Source: Pseudomonas sp. ADAK18 (GTDB lineage Bacteria > Pseudomonadota > Gammaproteobacteria > Pseudomonadales > Pseudomonadaceae). Taken from it: a stretch of 64,000 bases of DNA. Below, one piece after another: positions 24,511 through 34,024 of this stretch. Under the pieces are notes generated by a model. That model ran no database searches, was not told the DNA's origin, and worked only from the letters and a program-made list of their open reading frames with translations. The stretch spans positions 4,877,001 to 4,941,000 of the forward strand of contig NZ_CP052859.1 in NCBI RefSeq assembly GCF_012935695.1, written 5' to 3'. Both the position numbers and the translations under genes were made by a program. Each line of letters begins with the position of its first letter. The first letter of the stretch is position 1.

Positions 24511-25209
24511 ATGAACAAGTCCCTGCTCAGTGCGTCTCTCTTCGCACTCGCCCTCGCCGCCCCCGTTGCCCATGCCCACGAAGCCGGGGATATCCTGGTG
24601 CGTGCCGGTGCAATCACCGTCAACCCGAAGGCCGACAGCGGCAGCGTAAAAGTTGACCAGGGGCCGTTGGCGGGTACCAACCTGGGCGGCAAGGCGACCA
24701 TGAGCAGCGACACTCAGTTGGGCCTCAACTTTGCCTACATGTTCACCAGCCACTGGGGTATCGAACTGCTCGCGGCCACGCCGTTCGAACATGACGTGAA
24801 GCTCAAGAACACCGCCTTGGGCGCCGCCAACGGCAAGCTCGGTACACTCAAACACCTGCCGCCGACCCTAAGCGTCGTGTACTACCCGCTGGACAGCAAG
24901 TCGGCATTCCAACCGTATATGGGCGCGGGTATCAACTACACCTGGATCTACGACGAACACGTTGGCAGCCGCGCCGAGCAGGCCGGTTTCAGCAACTTCA
25001 AGGCCGAGAACTCTTGGGGCTGGGCCGCACAGATCGGTGCCGACTACATGATCACCGACAAGTGGATGATCAACGGCCAGATTCGCTACATCGACATCAG
25101 CACCAAAGCCACCGTCGACAACAACGCCCTGGCCGCCGGTACTCGGGCCAAGGTCAATGTGGATGTTGATCCGATGGTTTACATGGTCGGTATTGGCTAC
25201 AAGTTCTAA
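24511..25209 (+). CDS. OmpW-family outer-membrane protein (OprG-like)
   Basis: 232 residues with a signal peptide (SLLSASLFALALAAPVAHA). The mature part is an eight-stranded barrel: HEAGDILVRAGAITVNPKAD is the OmpW start, AYMFTSHWGIELLAATPFEH a strand-turn, LSVVYYPLDSKSAFQPYMGA another, and the last strand ends VYMVGIGYKF with a terminal Phe. OmpW/OprG proteins form narrow hydrophobic channels for small nonpolar molecules. The leader has an Anr-type box and a hairpin. It follows the DUF3299 gene by 96 bases, matching the PA4063-PA4067 order, but probably has its own promoter. Confidence 0.93.
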   Translation: MNKSLLSASLFALALAAPVAHAHEAGDILVRAGAITVNPKADSGSVKVDQGPLAGTNLGGKATMSSDTQLGLNFAYMFTSHWGIELLAATPFEHDVKLKNTALGAANGKLGTLKHLPPTLSVVYYPLDSKSAFQPYMGAGINYTWIYDEHVGSRAEQAGFSNFKAENSWGWAAQIGADYMITDKWMINGQIRYIDISTKATVDNNALAAGTRAKVNVDVDPMVYMVGIGYKF

Positions 25210-25236
25210 GCACGCCTTAAGTAACACCGCCTAACG

Positions 25237-25266
25237 AAATGTGGGAGCAAGCCCGCTCCCACATTT
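25237..25266. terminator. bidirectional terminator-like palindrome after ompW
   Basis: AAATGTGGGAGC (25237-25248) and GCTCCCACATTT (25255-25266) are perfect 12-base arms around AAGCCC, with T-rich sequence on the right. It lies between convergent ompW and the epimerase gene. The GTGGGAGC core relates it to REP sequences. Confidence 0.75.
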
Positions 25267-25281
25267 TGTTTTGTGTTGTAT

Positions 25282-26166
25282 TCAGCTATGCCGGTAAAAC
25301 CGATCCAGCAACGCGGGCAATCCCGCTCGCCACGCCCGAGGCTTGATGCCGAAGGTATGGAGAATCTTCTTGCAGGCCAGCACCGCATGTTGCGGTTCTT
25401 CACTAGCATCCGGCCGTGCGGCGTGAGCCTGGGCGGTAGGCGATTCAATCGCCAGCACATGGAAGTTGCGTGCCTCAGTCAGAATCGCCTGGCCCAGGGC
25501 CAGTGGCGTGGTCGCCTCATGTCCGGCGTAGTGATAGGTCCCCCACAACGGCGCGGCGCAATCGAGTTGCTTGAGCACGGAAATGATCACCCGAGCGGCA
25601 TCGTCAACCGGCGTCGGATTGCCACGGCGGTCGTCGGCCATCAGCAATTCATCGGGTTTCTCGGCACGGACCAGAAAGCGTCCGAGGGTGCCATCGACGC
25701 TGTCATCCAGCAGCCAGCCAAAGCGCAGCAACACATGCTGCGGGCAGGTGGCGCGTACGCTCTGCTCGATGCGCCACAACGCCTGACCGCGCAGCCCCAA
25801 GGGCACTGGTTCGTCTTTTTCGCTGTAGGCAGTGGCACGGGAGCCATCGAACACGCGGTAGCTGGACGGTTGCACCAGGGTGATGTTGTGGTGCTGGCAG
25901 AGTTCAGCCAGACGCTCGATAGCGAACTCCTGCCCGGCCAGCCGCGTTTCGCTGACGGTCTCCGCCTGAAACCAGTCGAAGTAGTAGGCGAGATTGATCA
26001 AGGCATCGGGACGGGTGTCGTCGAGCAATTGGGTGAGGCTTGCGGCATCCCAGCCGTCTTGGGGCGGTTTAGGGGCGAGGAATCCGATGTCTTCCTCCGC
26101 ACCGAGGCGAATCAGCGCCTGCCCGAGGGCATTCCCGCCGCCCAGTAACATAAGGCGCATTCGCAT
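25282..26166 (-). CDS. NAD-dependent epimerase/dehydratase-like protein (RmlD/SDR fold)
   Basis: 294 residues. The Rossmann start is MLLGGGNALGQALIRLGAEE (GxxxxGxA-type nucleotide loop). DALINLAYYFDWFQAE occupies the region of the NAD ribose loop, and VQPSSYRVFDGSRATAYSEK gives the family serine and tyrosine region of extended SDRs; a classical YxxxK is not obvious, so catalysis is uncertain. The C-terminal third is sugar-epimerase-like. A homologue follows oprG in P. aeruginosa (PA4068) as I recall. The substrate is unknown. The start is either the ATG at 26166 or the one at 26160; neither has a strong ribosome-binding site. Confidence 0.8.
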   Translation of the reverse strand: MRMRLMLLGGGNALGQALIRLGAEEDIGFLAPKPPQDGWDAASLTQLLDDTRPDALINLAYYFDWFQAETVSETRLAGQEFAIERLAELCQHHNITLVQPSSYRVFDGSRATAYSEKDEPVPLGLRGQALWRIEQSVRATCPQHVLLRFGWLLDDSVDGTLGRFLVRAEKPDELLMADDRRGNPTPVDDAARVIISVLKQLDCAAPLWGTYHYAGHEATTPLALGQAILTEARNFHVLAIESPTAQAHAARPDASEEPQHAVLACKKILHTFGIKPRAWRAGLPALLDRFYRHS

Positions 26167-26333
26167 AGATTGAGCAGGCCCGGTCTGTTTGGAACGATGG
26201 TTATTATCGACAGGCTTGTGAGCCGTGCCGTTGGCATTTGCCAGAATCGTTGCATTTTGCGGGTTTGTAGCGCAACCGTCACTTAGAAAGTGTGGGGTTG
26301 CAAGTTACCCCGGCCGGCCGCATAAATTGTCCC

Positions 26334-29300
26334 ATGAACCTTCCTGAATCCACGGACACGGTATTGAAGGGCTTCCACCCCGCCGTCAGTGCCTGGTTCC
26401 GCAGTACATTCCCCTCGGTGACCCACGCCCAGGCCCAGGCGTGGCCATTAATCCGCCAGCGTCGCTCGACCCTGATCGCGGCGCCCACCGGTTCGGGCAA
26501 GACCCTGACGGCCTTCCTCGCCGTGCTGGACGACCTGGTCCATCAAGGCCTGGCCAATGGCGGCCAGTTGCCAGAGCAGACCCAAGTGGTTTACGTCTCG
26601 CCCCTCAAGGCGCTGTCCAACGATATCCAGATCAACCTGCAAACCCCGCTGGCCGGCATCACCGAGCACCTGCAACGCCAGGGCCTGGCACCGCTGGAAA
26701 TTCGCACCGCCGTGCGCACCGGTGATACCCCGCAAAAAGACCGCGCACTGATGCGCAAAAAGTCGCCACATATTCTGGTGACCACCCCGGAATCGCTCTA
26801 TGTGCTGCTGGGTTCGGACTCCGGCCGCCAGATGCTCGCCAGCACCCGCACGGTCATCGTCGATGAAATCCACGCTATCGCCGCCAGCAAACGCGGCAGT
26901 CATCTGGCCCTCAGCCTGGAGCGTTTGCAGGGACTGTGCAGCGAACCGCTGACCCGCATCGGTCTGTCGGCCACGCAAAAACCCATCGAGGCCGTATCAC
27001 GTTTTCTGGTGGGCACCGACCGCCCTTGCGAGATCGTCGACATCGGCCACGCCCGCCCCCGCGACCTGGACATCGAAGTCCCGTCCGTGCCGCTGTCGGC
27101 GGTGATGGCCAATGATGTCTGGGACCTGGTCTACGACCGTCTCGCCGAACTGGCCCGCGCCCACCGCACCACACTGATTTTCGTCAACACTCGGCGCCTG
27201 GCCGAGCGTCTGGCCCGGCACCTGAGCGAACGCCTCGGCAAGGAGGCCGTGGCCGCCCACCACGGCAGCCTGGCCAAGGAGTTGCGCCTGGACGCCGAGC
27301 AAAGGCTTAAAAGCGGCGCGCTACAAGTGCTGATCGCCACTGCATCTCTGGAGCTGGGGATTGATATCGGTGAAGTCGACCTGGTGTGCCAGATCGGTTC
27401 GCCCGGTTCCATCAACGGATTTTTGCAGCGGGTCGGTCGCTCCGGGCACCAGGTCGGCGGCACACCCAAGGGCCGTTTGTTCGCCACCACCCGCGACGAC
27501 CTCATCGAATGCGCCGCCCTGCTCGACTGTGTGCGCCGGGGTGAACTGGACACACTGCTGATCCCGGTCGCACCGTTGGACGTGCTGGCCCAGCAGATCA
27601 TCGCCGAGGTCAGCTGCCAGGAATGGCAGGAACAAGCGCTACTCGATTTGATCCACCGCGCCGCGCCCTATACCGAGTTGGACGATGGCCATTACCAAGC
27701 ACTGCTGCACATGCTCGCCGAAGGCTACAACGGGCGCCAAGGAATCCGCAGCGCCTACCTGCACCGCGACGCCCTGACCCGCACTCTGCGTGGTCGCCGA
27801 GGCGCCAAGCTGACGGCCGTGACCAGCGGCGGCACCATCCCCGACAACGCCGACTACAGCGTGTTGCTGGAGCCGCAAAGCCTGAACATCGGCAGCGTGA
27901 ATGAAGACTTCGCCGTGGAAAGCATCGCCGGGGATATCTTCCAACTGGGCAATACCTCGTATCGCATCCTGCGGGTGGAAACCGGTAAGGTGCGGGTCGA
28001 AGACGCCCACGGGCAGCCGCCGACCATTCCGTTCTGGCTCGGTGAAGCACCGGGGCGCAGCACTGAGTTGTCGTTTGCCGTGGCTCGGTTGCATGGGCAA
28101 CTGGATGAGCTGCTGGCCGCCACGCTCGGTGATCTGCAACCTGCCCTCGACTGGCTGACGGGCACCCTCGGGTTGAACCTGGCCAGCGCCGAACAACTGG
28201 TGGATTACCTGGCGCGAGCGCGGCTGGCATTGAGCGCCTTGCCGTCCCAGGACACGCTGATCATGGAGCGGTTTTTCGACGAGTCCGGCGGCACCCAACT
28301 GATCATTCATACGCCGTTCGGCAGCCGCATCAACCGCGCCTGGGGCCTGGCCCTGCGCAAGCGTTTTTGCCGCACCTTCAACTTCGAGTTGCAAGCTGCC
28401 GCCAGCGAGGACGCCATCGTGCTGTCGCTGTCCACCAGCCACAGTTTTGAGCTGGATGAAGTGTGGCGCTACCTGCACAGCAACAGCGCCGAACACATCC
28501 TGATCCAGGCCGTGCTGGATGCGCCTTTGTTTGGTGTGCGCTGGCGCTGGAATGCCGGGGTGGCCCTGGCGTTGCCGCGTTACAGCGGCGGGCGCAAGGT
28601 AGCGCCACAGATCCAGCGGATGAAAAGCGAAGACCTGATCGCCAGCGTTTTCCCCGACCAGATTGCTTGCCTGGAGAACCTCGCCGGCGAGCGGGAAATA
28701 CCCGATCACCCACTGGTGGAACAAACCCTCGATGACTGCCTGCACGAGGCCATGGACAGCGAAGGCTGGCTGGCCCTGCTACGGCGCATGGAGCGCGGCG
28801 AGATTCGCCTGATCAGCCGTGATCTGCCCGCACCCTCGCCGCTGGCGGCGGAAATTCTCAGCGCCCGCCCCTACACCTTTCTCGATGATGCACCGCTGGA
28901 AGAGCGCCGCACCCAGGCCGTGCTCAATCGGCGTTGGAGCGACCCAAACAGCACCGATGACCTCGGCGCACTGGATGCCGATGCCATCGCCGGAGTACGC
29001 GAAGAAGCCTGGCCGGCGCCCAATGGCCTGGATGAAATGCATGAGGCGTTGATGAGCCTGGCGTGCATCGCCGACGCCGAGGTCACACCACAATGGAACG
29101 AATGGCTGCAATCCCTGGCTGACAGCGGACGCGCCAGTCGTTTGCAGATCAGCGCCGGGCAGGCCGTGTGGGTCGCGTTGGAGCGCTTGAGTTGTTGGCA
29201 GGCGATCTACCCGAACGATCTGCCGTTGTTACCCGGTTTCGATGAGCCCTGGACCTTTGACGAGGCCATGGTGGAAGTGCTGCGGGCACGGCTAGGCGGC

Positions 29301-30614
29301 TTCGGCCCGTTGACCCTGATCGAGATTGCAGCGCCCTTGGCATTGCCGGTGGCCGCAGTGACCCAGGCCTTAGCGCAACTGGAGCGCGAAGGTTATGTGC
29401 TGCGTGGTCGGTTCAGCCCAGGCGCGCGCGAAGAACAATGGTGCGAACGGCATCTGCTGGCGCGAATTCATCGCTACACGGTCAAGCGCCTGCGCCGGGA
29501 AATCGAGCCGGTGGCGTTGCAGGATTTCATGCGTTTCCTATTCGATTGGCAGCACCTGTCCGAGGGCACACGGGGCCAGGGCAGCGCGGTGTTGGCGCAG
29601 ATCGTCGGTCAATTCGAAGGGTACCCCGCCGCCACATCGGCGTGGGACAGTGATGTGCTGAGTGCACGGATCAAGGACTATTCGCCAAGCTGGCTGGACG
29701 AGTTGTGCCGCAGCGGCAAACTGGTATGGATTCGTCTCAGCGCCAAGGCCAGCACGGTTGCGCTGCGCAGTACGCCGGTGGTGCTGTTGCCTCGTAGCCA
29801 AGTGGCGCTGTGGAGTGGATTGACCGAGGCGGCTGACAGTCTGGAATTGTCACCCAAGGCGCAGAAAGTCCATCAGGCCTTGCGTGACCACGGCGCGCTG
29901 TTTTTCGATGAACTGATCCACGAAGCCCATCTATTACGCAGTGAGTTGGAAACCGCTTTGCAGGAACTGGTGGGCGCCGGATTGGTGAACGCCGACAGCT
30001 TCGCCGGGCTGCGCGCGCTGACCACGCCGGCGAGCAAGCGTCAGGCGCGCAGCAGTCGTCGTGGGCGCGGGGCGTTTGTCGGTGGGATGGACGACGCCGG
30101 GCGTTGGGCGCTGGTGCGCAGAGCCCCGGTAAACGACGGCACACGCCCGGCGGCGCACTCGGCCGAGACCCTGGAGCATGTGGCGATGACACTGCTGCGT
30201 CGCTACGGCGTGGTGTTCTGGCGCCTGCTGGAGCGTGAGGCGGATTGGTTGCCCAGTTGGCGGGAATTGCTGCGCACCTTCCATCGGCTGGAGGCGCGGG
30301 GCGAGATTCGCGGTGGACGGTTTGTCAGTGGCCTGGCGGGCGAGCAGTTCGCCTTGCCGGAAGCGATCCCGTTGCTGCGCGAGGTTCGGCGCCGACCCCA
30401 TGACGGTAGCTTGATTGCGGTGTGTGGGGCCGATCCGCTGAATCTGGTGGGCACGTTGTTGCCGGGCAGTAAGGTGCCGGCGCTGAGCGGTAATCGGTTG
30501 GTGTTCCGCGATGGTTTGCCGGCGGCAGTGGAGATTGCCGGCAAGCAGCAGATGTTGCTGGAGCTGGATCAACAGGCGGCGGGGTGGGTGCGGGAGAAGC
30601 TGATCAGGCACTGA
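26334..30614 (+). CDS. lhr: Lhr-type ATP-dependent DNA/RNA helicase
   Basis: 1426 residues, the largest gene here. Superfamily 2 motifs in order: AAPTGSGKTLTAFLAVLDD (Walker A, about 50-57), TPESLYVLLGSD, VDEIHAIAASKRGSHLALSL (motif II DEIH, 177-180), GLSATQKPIEAVSRF (motif III), then IATASLELGIDIGEVDLVCQ and FLQRVGRSGHQ (motifs V and VI). The winged-helix and Lhr-specific domains follow to about residue 890, and an extended C-terminal region typical of long bacterial Lhr continues to the end. Lhr unwinds DNA and RNA-DNA hybrids 3' to 5' and is linked to DNA repair. ATG 26334 is the first codon of the conserved start; no clear ribosome-binding site precedes it. It is divergent from the epimerase gene. 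Confidence 0.93.
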   Translation: MNLPESTDTVLKGFHPAVSAWFRSTFPSVTHAQAQAWPLIRQRRSTLIAAPTGSGKTLTAFLAVLDDLVHQGLANGGQLPEQTQVVYVSPLKALSNDIQINLQTPLAGITEHLQRQGLAPLEIRTAVRTGDTPQKDRALMRKKSPHILVTTPESLYVLLGSDSGRQMLASTRTVIVDEIHAIAASKRGSHLALSLERLQGLCSEPLTRIGLSATQKPIEAVSRFLVGTDRPCEIVDIGHARPRDLDIEVPSVPLSAVMANDVWDLVYDRLAELARAHRTTLIFVNTRRLAERLARHLSERLGKEAVAAHHGSLAKELRLDAEQRLKSGALQVLIATASLELGIDIGEVDLVCQIGSPGSINGFLQRVGRSGHQVGGTPKGRLFATTRDDLIECAALLDCVRRGELDTLLIPVAPLDVLAQQIIAEVSCQEWQEQALLDLIHRAAPYTELDDGHYQALLHMLAEGYNGRQGIRSAYLHRDALTRTLRGRRGAKLTAVTSGGTIPDNADYSVLLEPQSLNIGSVNEDFAVESIAGDIFQLGNTSYRILRVETGKVRVEDAHGQPPTIPFWLGEAPGRSTELSFAVARLHGQLDELLAATLGDLQPALDWLTGTLGLNLASAEQLVDYLARARLALSALPSQDTLIMERFFDESGGTQLIIHTPFGSRINRAWGLALRKRFCRTFNFELQAAASEDAIVLSLSTSHSFELDEVWRYLHSNSAEHILIQAVLDAPLFGVRWRWNAGVALALPRYSGGRKVAPQIQRMKSEDLIASVFPDQIACLENLAGEREIPDHPLVEQTLDDCLHEAMDSEGWLALLRRMERGEIRLISRDLPAPSPLAAEILSARPYTFLDDAPLEERRTQAVLNRRWSDPNSTDDLGALDADAIAGVREEAWPAPNGLDEMHEALMSLACIADAEVTPQWNEWLQSLADSGRASRLQISAGQAVWVALERLSCWQAIYPNDLPLLPGFDEPWTFDEAMVEVLRARLGGFGPLTLIEIAAPLALPVAAVTQALAQLEREGYVLRGRFSPGAREEQWCERHLLARIHRYTVKRLRREIEPVALQDFMRFLFDWQHLSEGTRGQGSAVLAQIVGQFEGYPAATSAWDSDVLSARIKDYSPSWLDELCRSGKLVWIRLSAKASTVALRSTPVVLLPRSQVALWSGLTEAADSLELSPKAQKVHQALRDHGALFFDELIHEAHLLRSELETALQELVGAGLVNADSFAGLRALTTPASKRQARSSRRGRGAFVGGMDDAGRWALVRRAPVNDGTRPAAHSAETLEHVAMTLLRRYGVVFWRLLEREADWLPSWRELLRTFHRLEARGEIRGGRFVSGLAGEQFALPEAIPLLREVRRRPHDGSLIAVCGADPLNLVGTLLPGSKVPALSGNRLVFRDGLPAAVEIAGKQQMLLELDQQAAGWVREKLIRH

Positions 30615-30662
30615 CGCTTGAGTTGCCTTTTGCTGGCGCTATCGCACGCAGGTGCCGACTTT

Positions 30663-30681
30663 CTGTAGCCGCTGCCGAGGC
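30663..30681 (+). repeat. solo half-arm of the long palindrome (copy C)
   Basis: CTGTAGCCGCTGCCGAGGC matches the first 19 bases of the arms at 7857 and 19563 and then diverges. There is no partner arm within the next 150 bases. It lies 48 bases after the lhr stop and looks like a truncated relic. Confidence 0.75.
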
Positions 30682-30817
30682 GGGAATCGTGCAGGGCACC
30701 AGATTGATCCTCGATACGTGCGTTCCAGGCAAATATCAAATGCCAATACCTATCTTTTTCTACACAAGCCCAACCTCGACACTGCGCTCCTGTTTGAAAT
30801 CCACCGGAGTTGCAGCC

Positions 30818-32020
30818 ATGCCTATTGCCTTGCTGGCGCTGACCCTCAGCGCTTTTGCCATCGGGACGACCGAGTTCGTCATCGTTGGCCTGTTACCCAC
30901 CATCGGTGCCGACCTTGGGGTCGACCTGCCATCCGCCGGCCTGTTGGTCAGCCTTTACGCCCTGGGCGTTGCCATCGGCGCACCAGTGCTCACCGCCCTG
31001 ACCGGCAAAGTGCCACGCAAATTGCTGCTGTTGTCGCTGATGGTGCTGTTCACCCTCGGCAACTTGCTGGCCTGGCAGGCGCCGAGTTATGAATCCCTGG
31101 TGCTGGCGCGGATCGTCACCGGCCTGGCCCACGGGGTGTTTTTCTCCATTGGCTCGACCATCGCCACGAGCCTTGTGCCCAAGGAAAAAGCCGCCAGCGC
31201 GATTGCGATCATGTTCACTGGCCTCACTGTGGCACTGGTCACCGGCGTGCCTCTGGGGACATTTATCGGTCAACACTTCGGCTGGCGTGAAACCTTCCTC
31301 GCCGTTTCGGCCCTGGGTGTGATCGCGTTTATCGGCAGCCTGATCTATGTGCCAAATAACATCGCCCACAGCAAACCGGCGTCATTGCTCCAACAGTTGC
31401 AGGTACTGAAACAACCACGTTTGTTGCTGGTGTATGCCATGACCGCCATCGGTTACGGCGGCTCGTTTATCGCGTTTACCTACCTGGCACCGATCCTTCA
31501 GGACATCTCAGGCTTCAGCGCCGGCACCGTCAGCCTGGTGTTGCTGGTCTACGGTATCTCGGTTGCGGCCGGGAATATCTGGGGCGGCAAGCTGGCCGAC
31601 AAACGCGGCCCCATCAGCGCGCTGAAAATCGTCTTCGCCCTGCTGGCCGCCGTGCTGTTCATCCTGACCCTGACCGCCAGTAACCCATGGTTGGCACTGG
31701 CCACCGTTCTGGTCTGGGGCGCGGTCGCCTTCGGCAACGTGCCGGGCTTGCAGGTGTATGTGGTGCGTCAGGCCGAACATCACACGCCGAATGCGGTAGA
31801 CGTGGCCTCGGGCCTGAACATCGCCGCCTTCAACCTCGGGATCGCCGGTGGCGCTTGGGCCGGTGGGCTAATCGTCGCTCACATGGGCCTGATCCACACT
31901 GCGTGGATTGGTGGCTCGGTGGTGTTGGTGGCGTTAGCGCTGACCGCCTGGAGCGGTCGCCTGGATCGCTTGGGCCCGGTGTATGCCGAGAGCACCAACC
32001 GGGTTGTGGCCGGGCACTAA
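30818..32020 (+). CDS. MFS transporter, DHA1 family (AraJ/YdhP-like)
   Basis: 400 residues with twelve predicted membrane helices. It begins MPIALLALTLSAFAIGTTEF and VIVGLLPTIGADLGVDLPSA, typical of the AraJ/NepI/YdhP subgroup. GKVPRKLLLLSLMVLF resembles motif A between helices 2 and 3, and LAHGVFFSIGSTIATSLVPK is the helix 4-5 region. Such proton antiporters export sugars, nucleosides or drugs; the substrate cannot be named. ATG 30818 has CCGGAG about nine bases upstream. The frame stays open further upstream, but no start there fits. It converges with the next gene at a two-base gap. Confidence 0.9.
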   Translation: MPIALLALTLSAFAIGTTEFVIVGLLPTIGADLGVDLPSAGLLVSLYALGVAIGAPVLTALTGKVPRKLLLLSLMVLFTLGNLLAWQAPSYESLVLARIVTGLAHGVFFSIGSTIATSLVPKEKAASAIAIMFTGLTVALVTGVPLGTFIGQHFGWRETFLAVSALGVIAFIGSLIYVPNNIAHSKPASLLQQLQVLKQPRLLLVYAMTAIGYGGSFIAFTYLAPILQDISGFSAGTVSLVLLVYGISVAAGNIWGGKLADKRGPISALKIVFALLAAVLFILTLTASNPWLALATVLVWGAVAFGNVPGLQVYVVRQAEHHTPNAVDVASGLNIAAFNLGIAGGAWAGGLIVAHMGLIHTAWIGGSVVLVALALTAWSGRLDRLGPVYAESTNRVVAGH

Positions 32021-32022
32021 GT

Positions 32023-32778
32023 TCACTCCGACTGAATAATACTGAGGCGCTCACCCACCACCATCTCAGTAATCCAGTCCACCAGGATCGAGGTGTAGGC
32101 CTGCTGGGATACCGGATCACTCAGGGAGTGATCCGCGCCATCAATGATCCGGTGAGTCAGGGAGTGAGTCTGCTGGCAGGCGGCGCGGTAACTCATGATG
32201 GTGGCGTGGGGCACGTGGTCGTCGGTTTCCGACTCGACGATCAGCACATCCCCAGTAAACGCCGCGCAGGCATACAGGGCGCGGTTCGTCTGCGAATGGA
32301 CCAGCGTGCTGCGGTAATCCATCAAGTCGACCTTATCCAGATCGCGCTTGGGCTTGAGCCATTCCTGATCGCGATACAGCGCCGGTACTCGCAACGCCAG
32401 CCAGCGTACCGGACGCAGCGAAGTGAGGATGGCCGCCAGGTATCCACCGTAACTGGTGCCCACCACCGCCACCGCCGAGGTGTCGATGGCCGGGTGCGAC
32501 AGCAAACGGTCGTAGGCCGCCAACAGGTCCCGCAGGTTGTCTTCGCGGGTGACTCTGGACAGAGGAATGCCATTGCCGGCATGGCCGCGCAAGTCGAACG
32601 TCAGGCACACGCAACCCAAGCCCGCGATGCCTTTGGCCCGTTCCAGATCCCGCTCCTGACTCCCGCCCCAACCGTGGACAAACAACACCCCCGGCACCTT
32701 CGATTTAGGACTGAGAAAGGTGCCGCTCATCTGTTCGTCATCGATATCAATGGCGATGCTTTCGCTTCTAGCCGTCAT
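32023..32778 (-). CDS. alpha/beta hydrolase (dienelactone hydrolase-like)
   Basis: 251 residues. GVLFVHGWGGSQERDLERAK carries the oxyanion-hole HGWGG, VAVVGTSYGGYLAAILTSLR the nucleophile elbow GTSYGG, DVLIVESETDDHVPHATIMS the acid, and IDGADHSLSD the histidine, so the triad is complete. It is a cytosolic serine hydrolase without a signal peptide; the substrate may be a small ester or an amide. The start overlaps the end of the DUF3182 gene by 11 bases, so the two are co-translated. I do not know the natural substrate. Confidence 0.85.
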   Translation of the reverse strand: MTARSESIAIDIDDEQMSGTFLSPKSKVPGVLFVHGWGGSQERDLERAKGIAGLGCVCLTFDLRGHAGNGIPLSRVTREDNLRDLLAAYDRLLSHPAIDTSAVAVVGTSYGGYLAAILTSLRPVRWLALRVPALYRDQEWLKPKRDLDKVDLMDYRSTLVHSQTNRALYACAAFTGDVLIVESETDDHVPHATIMSYRAACQQTHSLTHRIIDGADHSLSDPVSQQAYTSILVDWITEMVVGERLSIIQSE

Positions 32779-33877
32779 AAGGTCTGACCGTTACGTACTT
32801 GAGAAGAAAGTCGCTGTGTTCTGCCGGCCCGCGATAGACCTCAATGGCGTCGGCTGGCAACGGCTGGTCTCGGTAGGTTTCCACCGATGACACGTGAGTC
32901 GCCCGCAACCCAGGGTTGTTGATGAAGCTTTGCAGCGCCGCGACTTCCGCGCTGCTGGCCCCGCCCATGCGCCAGGATTGTTCCAATACACCGCTGCGAC
33001 GCTGACCATCATTGTCCAGGCCCTGGGCGATATCGTAATTGCGCCGCGAGGCATAAAAACCAGGATAGGCCTCATCCGCCGCACTATCGAAGATCTGTGC
33101 TTGTTCGATGGCCAGACGCACGCCATCGGGCAGCTCGAGTTTGAGCAGGTCGTCGTAGTAGCCTTTGACCACCAACAGGTTGGAGCCACCGTAGACTTCT
33201 TCGCCCTGCCCGTCCTCGGTCAAGTATTGATCACCGCAGTAACTGAAGACGTGATCGCCGATAAAACTCTGGCCGACACTGTGGGTGGTCACCTCGCGCA
33301 GGTCCTGCTCAAGCACCACGCCCTCGGTGAACAGTCGCGCCACATCGGGCCGCGCCAGGATGGCGTCGAATTGGTCGATGCTCTTGATCACTTCTTGACC
33401 GCGACCGGCACAGGCGTGCACGGGCTTCAAACGAATCGGGCCGGTATACAGCAGGTGAGCGGCTGCCGACCGCGCCTCCTCGAGAGCAAACACGCTCAGG
33501 CCGTCCAGCACCACATTGCGGATGCGCTCTGAAAACAGCGGCGACCAACCTTCGGGGGCAAGCGCATTTTTATTCAGCAGCCCATGGCTGATGGCTTTGG
33601 TACAGATGAAGTCGTAATCGACATATCCGCCCCACAGGTCTTCGGGACCTTTAACGCCCAATTGCCGCGCCTGGGCCGGGCCGACGAGGGTCTGGGTGGG
33701 CAACAGGTATAAGTCCAGTCCGGCGTGTAGATCGGGGTTATAACTACCGCCGTATTTGAGCCCCAGTATCTGCGCCAGCCACCGGGCCAGGGCGCGGTTG
33801 GTTTCGACTTCATGGAGCGGCGCGTCCGGTCGTACCGAATGGGCAACCACCATTTTCTTGCGATTGTTCAGGGTCAT
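32768..33877 (-). CDS. DUF3182 family protein, ATP-grasp-like
   Basis: 369 residues without signal peptide or membrane helix. LYTGPIRLKPVHACAGRGQE resembles the lysine and glycine loop of ATP-grasp enzymes, and FTEGVVLEQDLREVTTHSVG looks like the ATP-binding hinge with Glu. DQYLTEDGQGEEVYGGSNLL and RLAIEQAQIFDSAADEAYPG follow. Members are sometimes annotated as biotin carboxylase-like, but no biotin or carrier motif is seen. If ATP-grasp, it would join a carboxylate to an amine or thiol. It precedes the alpha/beta hydrolase with an 11-base overlap, suggesting a ligase-hydrolase pair. No experimental function is known to me. Confidence 0.75.
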   Translation of the reverse strand: MTLNNRKKMVVAHSVRPDAPLHEVETNRALARWLAQILGLKYGGSYNPDLHAGLDLYLLPTQTLVGPAQARQLGVKGPEDLWGGYVDYDFICTKAISHGLLNKNALAPEGWSPLFSERIRNVVLDGLSVFALEEARSAAAHLLYTGPIRLKPVHACAGRGQEVIKSIDQFDAILARPDVARLFTEGVVLEQDLREVTTHSVGQSFIGDHVFSYCGDQYLTEDGQGEEVYGGSNLLVVKGYYDDLLKLELPDGVRLAIEQAQIFDSAADEAYPGFYASRRNYDIAQGLDNDGQRRSGVLEQSWRMGGASSAEVAALQSFINNPGLRATHVSSVETYRDQPLPADAIEVYRGPAEHSDFLLKYVTVRPYDG

Positions 33878-34024
33878 GCATCCCCCTTGGCCATCCCGCC
33901 ATGTGTGTAAACGGAGAGATGCAGGGATCAGGCCAAGGCACGACGAGACAAAACCGGTCTGGAATCAATCGGTTGTTGAAAACGCGATAGCACTTGGCCT
34001 GTCTTATTCTGCACGACGCGCCCC

